NCBI RefSeq assembly: GCF_949769225.1
Contig: NZ_CATKPB010000003.1
Strand: one strand, 5' to 3'
DNA from: Peptoniphilus_A genitalis
GTDB taxonomy: Bacteria; Bacillota; Clostridia; Tissierellales; Peptoniphilaceae
DNA: 64,000 bases
The position numbers were made by a program, and so were the translations under genes. Positions 1 to 9,768 of the stretch are shown here, in pieces (position 1 is the first letter of the stretch; each line of letters begins with the position of its first letter). Below the pieces are notes generated by a model that was not told where the DNA came from, did not search any database, and saw only the letters and a program-made list of their open reading frames with translations.

Positions 1-10
1 CCATATATAT

Positions 11-30
11 AATTAAAATAGTGTGAAGAT
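11..30 (-). other. 3' arm of the pre-16S processing stem
   Basis: This AT-rich stretch just downstream of the mature 16S 3' end is the near-perfect complement of 1668-1686 in the leader: 15 contiguous complementary bases plus four more after a one-base bulge. Paired arms flanking 16S rRNA are the usual RNase III processing stem. The pairing is seen in the sequence; the processing role is known for rRNA operons. Bases 1-10 hold only the start of the 16S-23S spacer. Confidence 0.8.
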
Positions 31-37
31 TTATTTT

Positions 38-1567
<1,530 letters not shown>

Positions 1568-1667
1568 AAAATTTGTATGACTCATTAGTTTTCTCAAAAC
1601 TAAACGAATATCTGGTTTGCTTTTTGATTCTTTGACAAGAATCTGTGATTCTATCACGAATTTGTTT

Positions 1668-1686
1668 ATCTTCACACTATTTAATT
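1668..1686 (-). other. 5' arm of the pre-16S processing stem
   Basis: Leader segment complementary to 11-30. The two arms would pair across the whole 16S transcript. About 100 nt of leader separate this arm from the mature 5' end, and about 12 nt separate the other arm from the 3' end. Confidence 0.8.
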
Positions 1687-1726
1687 ATCATGTTTCATTT
1701 GCTACCTCTTTTGAAGTAGCTTGTTT

Positions 1727-1755
1727 ATTATACTACCGCGTTTTTTCTTTGTCAA
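1727..1755 (-). promoter_or_regulatory. rRNA operon promoter P1
   Basis: On the minus strand a consensus -35 TTGACA (1750-1755) and consensus -10 TATAAT (1727-1732) are separated by exactly 17 bp. This is the strongest promoter match in the window and the one nearest the 16S gene, about 160 bp upstream of the mature 5' end. A small hairpin (GCTAC...GTAGC, 1701-1720) follows in the leader. Confidence 0.9.
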
Positions 1756-1835
1756 GTATTTTTTACAAAGTTTTTATTTTGTTTTTACTTAACTAACCAG
1801 TAGTTTTTTTGTTGTCTTTAAGTGACAACTTCTAT

Positions 1836-1864
1836 ATATTAGCATCTAGAAAATTATCTGTCAA
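1836..1864 (-). promoter_or_regulatory. rRNA operon promoter P2
   Basis: Minus-strand TTGACA (1859-1864), 17-bp spacer, TAATAT (1836-1841). It is the second of a tandem series feeding the 16S gene; tandem promoters are usual for rrn operons. Confidence 0.75.
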
Positions 1865-1889
1865 CTATTTTTTTATTTTTTTGTAAAAA

Positions 1890-1917
1890 AATATATAGCA
1901 GCTGTTTTTTTTGACAA
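1890..1917 (-). promoter_or_regulatory. Possible weak additional rRNA promoter
   Basis: Minus-strand TTGTCA (1912-1917), 16-bp spacer, TATATT (1890-1895). One mismatch in each box. The region is very AT-rich, so chance matches are likely and this one is tentative. Confidence 0.35.
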
Positions 1918-1924
1918 CTGTTAT

Positions 1925-1953
1925 ATATTACTATTTTCTTTTTTATCTGTCAA
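1925..1953 (-). promoter_or_regulatory. rRNA operon promoter P3, overlapping the upstream stop codon
   Basis: Minus-strand TTGACA (1948-1953), 17-bp spacer, TAATAT (1925-1930). The -35 box contains the TGA stop codon (1950-1952) of the preceding TPR gene, so no intergenic space separates that gene from the rRNA promoter cluster. No terminator hairpin is visible between them. Confidence 0.7.
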
Positions 1954-3059
1954 GAAGTTTTTAAACTTTTAATAAAGTTTTCTAGCTCTTTATTTTGATT
2001 TAACTTGTTAGCTTTTTCTAAGTATTCTAGTCCCTTTTCTTTTTCATTCATGTTGAGGTAGATTATTCCCATATTGTAATTCAATGGATAGGAGTTTTCT
2101 ATTTCTTCTAATCCAAGTTCTAATATTTCAATGGATCTTGTGAACTCCTCTCTTCCTGCATAGATTGTAGCAAGAAGGTTTATATTTTGTTCAGTGGTTT
2201 TCTTTTCCACTGATAACTTTCCATACTCTTCGGCCTTATCCAGGTCCCCCATGTTGTAATAAGAAAGTGCGTAAGTGTAATAGAAGGATTCATCCTTATC
2301 AAAGTCTTCACTAATACTTTCTAGTTGATTTAATGCCTTGTCATAGTCCCCATAGGATAGATAAGTTTTTGCTGAATCAAAACTAACATTGTTTCTTATT
2401 ATTTCTAACTCTTTTCTAACTTGGTCTTTGAGTTCTTCATCTCTTGATAGGTTTATAAACTTTTCAAAGTACATGTTGGCCTTTATATATTTGGCAAGGG
2501 CTAGGTTAATGTAAGCTAGTCTGTAGTAAGCTAATGAATAATTTTCATCTAGATTTAAGACCTTGTTGTATTTTTTAATTATTATGTTTAAGAGTTTTTC
2601 ACTTTTCTCATATTCTTCTTCATGAATTTGATTATAAAGGGCCTCTAAGATGTTTGCTTCTTTAAAAATTATGTCTGGGTCCTCTCCATCTACTTCTTCA
2701 TAACCCTTTAAAAAGATGTAAGAATCTAAAGGATCTTCTTCTTGACTTACAAAGGCCTTGTGCATAGCATAGTTTTTTAAATCTATTTTTAATTTTTTTA
2801 AAATTTCCTTATAATCCTTGGAGTATTTAAATTCACTGTCAATTCCAAGTAGGTAGACCATGGCTTCGACTATTTTTTCAAGATTAATCTCTTCTTCAAG
2901 TTCTTTTTCTTTTATTCCTTCTATAAGATAATCCAACTTTATGGGCAAGGAAAAACCCACTGGCAGATTAACATCTTCCAAGTGGTATTCTTCTTTTAAG
3001 TCTATAAAAACTAAATTTTTTAATTTTTTATTAATTTCTTCTTTAAAAAGATTTTCCAT
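1950..3059 (-). CDS. Tetratricopeptide repeat (TPR) protein
   Basis: A 369-residue, very acidic protein without signal peptide or membrane segment, so presumably cytoplasmic. Residues 1-150 are not recognisable to me. From about residue 165 to the end there are successive TPR-type helix pairs with the spaced A/Y/G pattern (for example around LAYYRLAYINLALAKY and YPLNYNMGIIYLNM), which usually bind protein partners. The start follows GAGG at a 7-nt distance. Its stop codon lies inside the rrn P3 promoter, and it is transcribed toward the rRNA. Partner and process are unknown. Confidence 0.8.
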   Translation of the reverse strand: MENLFKEEINKKLKNLVFIDLKEEYHLEDVNLPVGFSLPIKLDYLIEGIKEKELEEEINLEKIVEAMVYLLGIDSEFKYSKDYKEILKKLKIDLKNYAMHKAFVSQEEDPLDSYIFLKGYEEVDGEDPDIIFKEANILEALYNQIHEEEYEKSEKLLNIIIKKYNKVLNLDENYSLAYYRLAYINLALAKYIKANMYFEKFINLSRDEELKDQVRKELEIIRNNVSFDSAKTYLSYGDYDKALNQLESISEDFDKDESFYYTYALSYYNMGDLDKAEEYGKLSVEKKTTEQNINLLATIYAGREEFTRSIEILELGLEEIENSYPLNYNMGIIYLNMNEKEKGLEYLEKANKLNQNKELENFIKSLKTS

Positions 3060-3138
3060 TAATTTTCCTCTATTTCTAATCTCATTTATATTCTAATAAT
3101 ATTTTAAATACTAACAGATTAAAACTAGATTTTCAATT

Positions 3139-3861
3139 TTATCTCATCATGACTATCATGGAGTTAAGTCCATAGGTCTTACCTTCTCTTCTTGCAGAAT
3201 GTAGGTCTAAATTTTTGTAAGTTGACTCCTTGCAGACATCTATGTTTTCTTCATCTATCCCTGACTCTAATAAAATTTCTTTATTAACATCTGTCATAGA
3301 AAGATGCCAAGTCCCTCCAATTTTTTTGAAGAACTTTTCTCTGTTCTCGAATTCTTTAAACTCTTCATAAACTTCTTCTCCAACTTCATAGTTCTCTATG
3401 TCAATGTTGGGACCGATGTAGGCGAGTATATTCCTTGGGTCTGAATCAAAGTCCCTCTTCATTTTTTCTATGGCTTTTTTAGGAATTTTCTTTTGGGCTC
3501 CCCTCCAACCAGAATGAACTATTGAGAGAATTTTTTTATTTTTGTCATAGAGAACTATGGGAGTGCAATCGGCAAACTTTAACAAGAGGGCAAGATTTTT
3601 CTTATCTGTCACAAGTCCATCGGTGTCAGGGAAGTTTCTTCCATAGACAAAGTCACTTCCACTTTCACCATCACAATAAGCAATTTTATCTGTGTGGGTT
3701 TGGATACAAGAATAAATTTCATCTGGCGAGATTTCCATTCGCCTTAACATATCATCTACATAGTCTTTGACCTTGTCGCCCTCCTTTGCATAGGAAAGGG
3801 AATATTCTATTCCACTTATTAAGTTTGCAATTCCATTTTCTTCTAAAAATTTTGACTTCAT
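3139..3861 (-). CDS. pgeF: PgeF/YlmD-type multicopper-like nucleoside-modifying enzyme
   Basis: Of 240 residues, matching the DUF152/laccase-domain family (YfiH, YlmD, PgeF). Members have been described as purine nucleoside phosphorylase/adenosine deaminase or as a peptidoglycan-editing factor. The zinc ligands of the family are present: His56 (QTHTD), Cys99 (FADCTP) and His116 (VHSGWRG); the later IGPNI...YEVGEEV block also fits. The protein ends shortly after SARREG, as the family does. The gene follows exoA with 13 bp between, so the two are probably cotranscribed; its own ribosome site is weak. Family assignment is firm; the exact in vivo substrate is not. Confidence 0.88.
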   Translation of the reverse strand: MKSKFLEENGIANLISGIEYSLSYAKEGDKVKDYVDDMLRRMEISPDEIYSCIQTHTDKIAYCDGESGSDFVYGRNFPDTDGLVTDKKNLALLLKFADCTPIVLYDKNKKILSIVHSGWRGAQKKIPKKAIEKMKRDFDSDPRNILAYIGPNIDIENYEVGEEVYEEFKEFENREKFFKKIGGTWHLSMTDVNKEILLESGIDEENIDVCKESTYKNLDLHSARREGKTYGLNSMIVMMR

Positions 3862-3874
3862 TTTAAATCTCTTT

Positions 3875-4702
3875 TTATAAATTAATATCTAGTAGGATCG
3901 GTGTGTGGTCTTGTCTTTCTCCAGAGTCAATCATTTTTGAATCTTTAACAAGGTCTTTGATCCTGTCACTAACAATAAAGTAGTCAATCCTCCAGCCAGA
4001 GTTATTTATCTTTGAAGTCTTAACTCTTTGTGCCCACCAAGTGTAAACTCCTTCTACATCTCCATGGATGTGTCTAAAGGTATCAGTGAATCCCCTATCT
4101 AATAAATTAGTGAAGCCTTGCCTTTCTTCATCAGTAAATCCTGCTGACATCCTATTGCCATCTGGGTTGGCAAGGTCAATCTCTTTGTGAGCAACGTTAA
4201 AGTCTCCCGTTGCAATTACAGGTTTGATCTCATCAAGACTTGATAGGTATTCACCATACTTTTCGTCCCAAATTTGTCTAAGTGGGAGCCTTTTTAATTC
4301 GCCACCTGCATTTGGTGTGTAAACTTGTGTAAGGAAGAAGTCGTCAAACTCTAAAGTTATAATTCTTCCTTCAAAGTCCATTGTGTCAGGCGCATCTATC
4401 TTTGGAAAAGTTACAGTAGGCTCAAGTCCCTTCTTAAAGAATGCCATATTGCCAGCGTAACCCTTTCGTGCAGGTTCTTCTGATGAAACAAAAACATAGT
4501 CGTAGTCGGCGAACATTTCTGCTAAGATTTCCTTGTGTTTTTTTGATGGTCCACCCTTAGGAAGTTTTGTCTCTTGAATTGCAATTATGTCTGGATCTTC
4601 TCTTAATATTGTTGCGAGAACTTCTCTCGACATTTGAGCTCTATTTGAGTCGCTTGTTAGGGCTGCGTTAATTGAATCTATATTCCACGAAATTATTTTC
4701 AT
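3875..4702 (-). CDS. exoA: Exodeoxyribonuclease III (AP endonuclease)
   Basis: A 275-residue enzyme of the ExoIII/APE1 family that nicks DNA at abasic sites and removes 3' blocks in base-excision repair. Catalytic motifs are in place: SWN with Asn7, QETK with Glu44, the GDFNVAHKEIDL block near 165, the WWAQR...NSGWRIDYF region near 230 and the terminal DHTPI with catalytic Asp-His. Length is typical (250-275). The start has GGAGG 7 nt upstream. It begins a short run exoA-pgeF-TPR after the terminator at 4850-4879; a possible promoter is TTGAAT-17-TAGGAT just upstream. Confidence 0.96.
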   Translation of the reverse strand: MKIISWNIDSINAALTSDSNRAQMSREVLATILREDPDIIAIQETKLPKGGPSKKHKEILAEMFADYDYVFVSSEEPARKGYAGNMAFFKKGLEPTVTFPKIDAPDTMDFEGRIITLEFDDFFLTQVYTPNAGGELKRLPLRQIWDEKYGEYLSSLDEIKPVIATGDFNVAHKEIDLANPDGNRMSAGFTDEERQGFTNLLDRGFTDTFRHIHGDVEGVYTWWAQRVKTSKINNSGWRIDYFIVSDRIKDLVKDSKMIDSGERQDHTPILLDINL

Positions 4703-4825
4703 TTTATTCCTCCAATTTTATTTTATACTTCAATCCTATCAAATAGATTTTTTTCATTCAATCTTAATTTGATTTTATTTATCAGCTTTTGAATTTAAAT
4801 TTAATTTTTGATAGTTAAACGAAAT

Positions 4826-4850
4826 TTATTAAATCACAAAAAGTTTGCAA
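4826..4850. repeat. Lone copy resembling the 18-bp repeat of 21843-22004
   Basis: The plus-strand segment TATTAAATCACAAAAAGT here differs by two bases from the unit TATTAAGTCACAAAAACT at 21951-21968. It is followed by TTGCAA, resembling the neighbouring unit there. It sits in the 187-bp gap between exoA and the membrane-protein gene, beside a terminator. AT-richness makes chance similarity possible. Confidence 0.4.
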
Positions 4851-4879
4851 TAAAAAAGACCTGACCGAAGTCAAGTCTT
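4850..4879 (-). terminator. Rho-independent terminator of the pheS-to-membrane-protein operon
   Basis: On the minus strand a 10-bp stem (AAGACTTGAC / GTCAGGTCTT, one G-U pair) with a TTCG loop is followed by a run of T. It lies just past the stop codon of the membrane-protein gene at 4890. Confidence 0.88.
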
Positions 4880-4889
4880 GATTTAAATT

Positions 4890-5663
4890 TTATAACTCGC
4901 CCATATAGGCTCTCTTTCTTCTTGTTGATCCAACTAAAATCCTGTAGAGATTGCCCCTAAAGATTGCATAGACACCTGTGATGATGCTGACAAGTAGAAT
5001 TTTAATATTTTGTGGGTCAAGAGGATTTAGATAAGATAACCCTGTCATTACTGTTTGACCAAGTGGAAGGTCTACAATGGAATTCGCTGTAATCATAAAG
5101 GCAAAGTCAAATCCCAAGAGATGAAGTATGCCAAGGTAAATCAAAAATGGTATAGTCCAAAGTAGAAAGTTTTCCTTCATAAACTCAAGTGAGTGAATGT
5201 AGGCTGATGTGTAATACTCTCCCTTAATATAAATTGACTCAGCAATTGGATTAAGGGCAAGAGTTATTACTGCTCCAATAAGTGTAGTCGCCCCCATCAT
5301 TCCACCTAGAGCTGGCATCAAAAATGAAATTATCATAAGGATAAAAAACACTGAATAAATTGATGCAAAGTATTCCATAAAAGTTTTTGAAAAATTCCTA
5401 AAACTAATTCTATTGTAGTATATCAAGTCACTTAAAACGGAAAAATAACTCGATAAGATTAAGGACGTCAAAAGCGGCGTAACAAATCCCATTAGTCCTC
5501 CAAGGAAGATTCCAAGGAAGTTCCCAATAAAGAAAAATCCCAAAGTGTAAATTATTCCATATATAAAAGGAAAAATTAAAAATTGCGGGGCCTTCTTTAT
5601 TTTTAAAAGGGTATCCTTGCCTGCCTTCTTATAAACTAATTGTAAGTCTTCAAAAAAATTCAT
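4890..5663 (-). CDS. Polytopic membrane protein of unknown function
   Basis: Of 257 residues, with about six hydrophobic segments (roughly residues 28-50, 55-80, 100-125, 128-145, 165-190 and 215-240), glycine-rich in the first two, and a basic C-terminus (STRRKRAYMGEL). I recognise no family motif. It starts 4 bp after the argS stop codon and is the last gene of the long pheS-pheT-zapA-U32-mutS2-argS operon, ended by the terminator at 4850-4879. Its role cannot be inferred from position. Confidence 0.75.
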   Translation of the reverse strand: MNFFEDLQLVYKKAGKDTLLKIKKAPQFLIFPFIYGIIYTLGFFFIGNFLGIFLGGLMGFVTPLLTSLILSSYFSVLSDLIYYNRISFRNFSKTFMEYFASIYSVFFILMIISFLMPALGGMMGATTLIGAVITLALNPIAESIYIKGEYYTSAYIHSLEFMKENFLLWTIPFLIYLGILHLLGFDFAFMITANSIVDLPLGQTVMTGLSYLNPLDPQNIKILLVSIITGVYAIFRGNLYRILVGSTRRKRAYMGEL

Positions 5664-5667
5664 CAGA

Positions 5668-7377
5668 TCACATCTTTTCAGGTGCTTTTATGCCAAGCAA
5701 GTTAAGTCCACTTGCAATTACATTCTTAACTGCGTAGCAAAGCATAAGTCTTGTGTTTTTTAATTTTTCGTCATCAACTAAGATTTGAGTTTGGTTGTAG
5801 AACTTGTTGAAGTTCTTTGCAAGTTCAACAGTGTATCTTGTGATGAAGTAAGGTTCATGTTTTTCACAAGCATCAACAACAACGTCAGTGAAGTTGTAAA
5901 GGCTCCTAATAATATTTATTTCGCTTTCTTCTGTTAGTAGGCTTGGGTCGATTTCATTATTTATATCAAAGTCGCCCTTCTTAAGAAGAGAGCAAATTCT
6001 TGCGTGAACGTATTGAACATAAGGTCCTGTTTCACCTTCAAAGGAAAGTGTCTTGTCCCAGTTAAAGGTATAGTCCTTGATCCTTCCATTGAAAAGTTCT
6101 TGGAATTTAATTGCACCAATACCAACAGTTTGTGCAAGTTCTTCCTTGCTTTCAATTTTTTGACCTTGTTCTTCTTCTCTTACATCAAGAATTTCACGAA
6201 CCTTATCTGTGGCCTTGTTGAGTACGTCTTCAAGGTAAACAACTTTACCCCTTCTTGTAGAAAGAGTTCCATCTTCTAGAGAAACCATCCCAAAGGCAAC
6301 ATGATTTATCTTATCCCAAAAGTCTTCTCCCATTTCCTTTAAAACTGCGCGAAGTTGTTTAAAGTGAAGGGACTGTTGTGTTGCAACAACATAAATAATT
6401 TGATCTGGCTTGTAGTTCTCTTCTCTATATTTTGCAGCGGCGATGTCTCTTGTCAAATAGATTGAAGTACCATCAGATTTTACGATAATTGCTGGTGGAA
6501 GATCGTACTTTTCAAGATTAATAATTTCAGCACCCTCTGATTCTTCTAACAAGTTTTTATCTCTAATTTCCTTTATTACACCAGGTAACATATCAGAGTA
6601 GAAGGATTCTCCATTGTAAGAATCAAAGTGAATGTCAAGCATATCATAAACTCTGTTGAATTCCTTTAGAGAAATCTCCCTAAACCACTTCCAAATTTTT
6701 ACAGCTTCTTCATTTTTATTTTCAAGTTCCTTAAACCAATAGCGACATTCTTCTTTTACTTCTGCATCCTTTTCTGCAACTTCATTTACCTTCACATAAA
6801 GCTTCAAAAGTTCAGGGATTGGATCCTTTTCAATTTCTTCTTTGTTTCCCCATGTCTTGTAGGCATAGATTAACATTCCAAATTGAGTTCCGTAGTCTCC
6901 TAAATGATTTACTGCAACTGTGTTATAGCCCAAGAAGTTATAAATTCTCTTTAGTGAATCTCCAATTACAGTTGACCTTATGTGACCAATATGGAAGGGC
7001 TTAGCAATATTTGTAGAAGAATAATCTAGTACAATGTTTTTTCCCTTTCCTATTTCTGACTTGCCAAAGTTTTCTTTTTGGTTTACAGTTTCTTCTAAAA
7101 TTTCTTCTGTTAAAATACTTTTGTTGATGTAAAAGTTCAGGTAGGCATTTTTGTTTTCAACTTTTTCAAAATATTTTGAATCAATTTGTCCTGCCAGTTC
7201 TTCTGCAATCATAGCTGGATTTTTTCTATAAATCTTTGCTAGACTGAAAACTGGGAAGGCAAAGTCACCAAGTTCATAATTTGGTGGCACTTCTATCATC
7301 TTGTCAATTTCTTTGGCATCAAGGCCCTCAATTTTTTCATCAAGTATTTTTATTATTTCTTCTCTAAAATTTATCAT
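5668..7377 (-). CDS. argS: Arginyl-tRNA synthetase
   Basis: A 569-residue class I aminoacyl-tRNA synthetase that charges tRNA-Arg. It has the N-terminal ArgRS additional domain, the signature HIGH at 129-132 (KPFHIGHIRST), the LTRDIAAAKYR and STRRGKVVYLEDVL blocks, and a C-terminal anticodon-binding (DALR) domain with the YVQYVHAR segment. Length is normal. The start codon follows GGAG closely. It is 9 bp downstream of mutS2 and 4 bp upstream of a membrane-protein gene, within one transcription unit. No T-box leader is seen. Confidence 0.98.
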   Translation of the reverse strand: MINFREEIIKILDEKIEGLDAKEIDKMIEVPPNYELGDFAFPVFSLAKIYRKNPAMIAEELAGQIDSKYFEKVENKNAYLNFYINKSILTEEILEETVNQKENFGKSEIGKGKNIVLDYSSTNIAKPFHIGHIRSTVIGDSLKRIYNFLGYNTVAVNHLGDYGTQFGMLIYAYKTWGNKEEIEKDPIPELLKLYVKVNEVAEKDAEVKEECRYWFKELENKNEEAVKIWKWFREISLKEFNRVYDMLDIHFDSYNGESFYSDMLPGVIKEIRDKNLLEESEGAEIINLEKYDLPPAIIVKSDGTSIYLTRDIAAAKYREENYKPDQIIYVVATQQSLHFKQLRAVLKEMGEDFWDKINHVAFGMVSLEDGTLSTRRGKVVYLEDVLNKATDKVREILDVREEEQGQKIESKEELAQTVGIGAIKFQELFNGRIKDYTFNWDKTLSFEGETGPYVQYVHARICSLLKKGDFDINNEIDPSLLTEESEINIIRSLYNFTDVVVDACEKHEPYFITRYTVELAKNFNKFYNQTQILVDDEKLKNTRLMLCYAVKNVIASGLNLLGIKAPEKM

Positions 7378-7386
7378 CTTGACTCC

Positions 7387-9768
7387 TTACTTTAGGGTAA
7401 CTACAGTTACACCGTCGCCACCCTCGTTATATTCTGCATCTTTATAGGACTTTATAAGCTTAACATTCCTAAAGTGTTCTCTCAATTTTTGTCTAAGGAC
7501 ACCTGTGCCCTTTCCATGAATTATTCTAACGGATTTTAAACCAGAAAGATAGGCATCATCTAAATATTTATCAACAATATCCTTGGCATCTTCAAAATTT
7601 TTGCCCCTGATGTCAATTTCGCTCTTAACATTTGTGGCCTTGTTCTTAAGAATGCTTCTGGTGTTGTTCTTAGTTGTGTCCTCTTGGACATCAATCCTTG
7701 TTAGAGAATCCTTTGGCATATTCATTTTCATTATGCCCGATTGGACTAGGACATTGCCCTTCTTGTCTGGTAGCTCTAAGACAGTTGCAAGATTACCAAG
7801 TGATGTCCTCACCTTGTCGCCAACTTTTATTTCTCTTATTGGGTTGGCGGCCTTTGTTATTTCAAGTTCAGATTTATCTCTGGCATTTTTTATGCTTTCA
7901 CGCAAGAGGTCTTGGGCCTCTTGGATTTTTTTAGAATTTTCAGAACTTATCTTGTCCCTTGCTTCATTTATTTCAGATAAAATTATATCAACATTTTCTT
8001 TAGTATTTAATAAAAGTCTCTTGGCTTCTTCACGAGATTTTTCTAAGATCTTTTCCTTTTGATCTTCTAACTTTTTAATTTTTGATTGAAGCCTCTTATT
8101 TTCCTTTTCTAAATCAATTTTTTCTCTTTCAAGCTCTTCTCTATACTCACGAATTTTTGTCCTGTCCTCGTCAATGGATTGAAGGACGTCCTCGAACTCA
8201 ATGTTTTCTGAACTTAAAAGTTTTTTCGCCTCTCCAATTATCTCATCAGGAAGTCCCAACCTCCTAGAAATTTCAAAGGCGTTGGACTTGCCTGGGACTC
8301 CAATTAAAAGTCTATAAGTTGGAGATAGGCTATCCACATCAAATTCCATGCTGGCATTGGCAACTCCATCAGTTGTCAGTGCATAAATTTTTAATTGATT
8401 GTAGTGAGATGTGGAGATGCATCTTATCTTTCTCTCTAGCATAAAGTCCATAATTGACCTTGCAAGAGCAGCACCCTCTGTCGGGTCTGTTCCTGCTCCA
8501 AGTTCGTCAAAAAGAACCAGGGAGTTTGGTGTAACATTTTTTAAGATGTAGACAATATTTACCATATGAGATGAAAAAGTTGAAAGAGACTGCTCAATGG
8601 ATTGTTCATCTCCAATGTCTGCAAAAACTTTTTCAAAAACCCCAATCTCCGATGCCTCATCAACTGGTATTAAGAGACCAAATTGCGTCATCAAGGTCAA
8701 GAGTCCCACAGTCTTAATACTTACAGTCTTACCCCCTGTGTTTGGTCCTGTTACAATAAGTGAGGTAAAGTCTATCCCCAAGTTTATGTCAATTGGAACT
8801 GCAATTTTTCTATCTAAAAAGGGGTGGTAGGCCTTTATCAAGTTTATCCTACCCTCACGATTTAGTTTTGGCATGTTGGCTCGATAGTTTAAACCTAACC
8901 TTGCCTTGGCAAAAATAAAGTCAAGCTCAATTAACTTCTCTTGGTTTGATTTTATTTCTTCGCTAGTCTCCCCAACTAATTCTGAAAGCTCTTTAAGTAT
9001 TTTTTCGATTTCTAAATTTTCTTTTATATATAATTCTTTTAAGTCGTTGTTGGCTTCCACAACTGCCATGGGTTCAATGTAGGCAGTTTGTCCAGAACCA
9101 GAAATATCGTGGACAAGACCCTTGACCCTAGACTTATTTTCAATCTTAACAGGAACAACGTACCTTCCATCACGTAGAGTAACTATGGCATCTTGCAAGA
9201 AGTCAGCGTGAGAAGATAATATTCCATTTAGTTTGTTTTTTATGGCATCCTTCTTGGCTACTATGCCCCTTCTAATTCTTAAAAGCTCACGAGAAGCATC
9301 GTCAGCAATTTCTTCTTCAGAAATAATTTTTGAATTTATTTCATCTTCAAGTCTCTTGTCTGTGTAAAGATCTTCTATTAGCTTGTCAATGTATTCTAAC
9401 TTTACTTCTTCGTCACTGTTATAAGAATCCTTCTTTAGATAAGTCTTTAGGCCACGAGAAACTCTTAAAAAGTCAGAAACTTGTAAGAGTCCTCCAGCTG
9501 TTAAGGCTCCACCAATTTCTGTCCTCTTAATTATTGATCTAATGTCAACTATTCCAAATAATTGGGGCTCCCCCTTGGCAATAATTAACTTTAGGGCCTC
9601 ATGAGTTTCGTTAAGTCTATTTTTCACAACCTCATATTGGGTAGAGATCTCAACTTGGTCAATATATTCACTTGTGATACTTGCGCTGGCAAGTTTTTTC
9701 AGTTCAACTAAGACCTTGTCAAACTCCAAGGTCTTGGATGCTCTTTTCAAAGAATTATCCACTGACAA
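7387..9768 (-). CDS. mutS2: MutS2 family DNA-binding ATPase/endonuclease
   Basis: Of 793 residues. MutS2 lacks the mismatch-recognition domain of MutS; in Gram-positives it has been linked to suppression of recombination and rescue of collided ribosomes. Visible features: Walker A GPNTGGKTVS at 341-350, Walker B with LVLFDELGAGTDPTEGAAL near 420, a long coiled coil about 525-640, a KOW-like stretch, and a C-terminal Smr nuclease domain with DIRG and IIHGKGTGVLR. It overlaps the U32 peptidase gene by 14 bp, showing translational coupling. Confidence 0.97.
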   Translation of the reverse strand: MSVDNSLKRASKTLEFDKVLVELKKLASASITSEYIDQVEISTQYEVVKNRLNETHEALKLIIAKGEPQLFGIVDIRSIIKRTEIGGALTAGGLLQVSDFLRVSRGLKTYLKKDSYNSDEEVKLEYIDKLIEDLYTDKRLEDEINSKIISEEEIADDASRELLRIRRGIVAKKDAIKNKLNGILSSHADFLQDAIVTLRDGRYVVPVKIENKSRVKGLVHDISGSGQTAYIEPMAVVEANNDLKELYIKENLEIEKILKELSELVGETSEEIKSNQEKLIELDFIFAKARLGLNYRANMPKLNREGRINLIKAYHPFLDRKIAVPIDINLGIDFTSLIVTGPNTGGKTVSIKTVGLLTLMTQFGLLIPVDEASEIGVFEKVFADIGDEQSIEQSLSTFSSHMVNIVYILKNVTPNSLVLFDELGAGTDPTEGAALARSIMDFMLERKIRCISTSHYNQLKIYALTTDGVANASMEFDVDSLSPTYRLLIGVPGKSNAFEISRRLGLPDEIIGEAKKLLSSENIEFEDVLQSIDEDRTKIREYREELEREKIDLEKENKRLQSKIKKLEDQKEKILEKSREEAKRLLLNTKENVDIILSEINEARDKISSENSKKIQEAQDLLRESIKNARDKSELEITKAANPIREIKVGDKVRTSLGNLATVLELPDKKGNVLVQSGIMKMNMPKDSLTRIDVQEDTTKNNTRSILKNKATNVKSEIDIRGKNFEDAKDIVDKYLDDAYLSGLKSVRIIHGKGTGVLRQKLREHFRNVKLIKSYKDAEYNEGGDGVTVVTLK

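Noticed and set aside
7583..8062. A 159-codon plus-strand frame
   Set aside because: It is antisense to mutS2 and follows its codon structure; no ribosome site.
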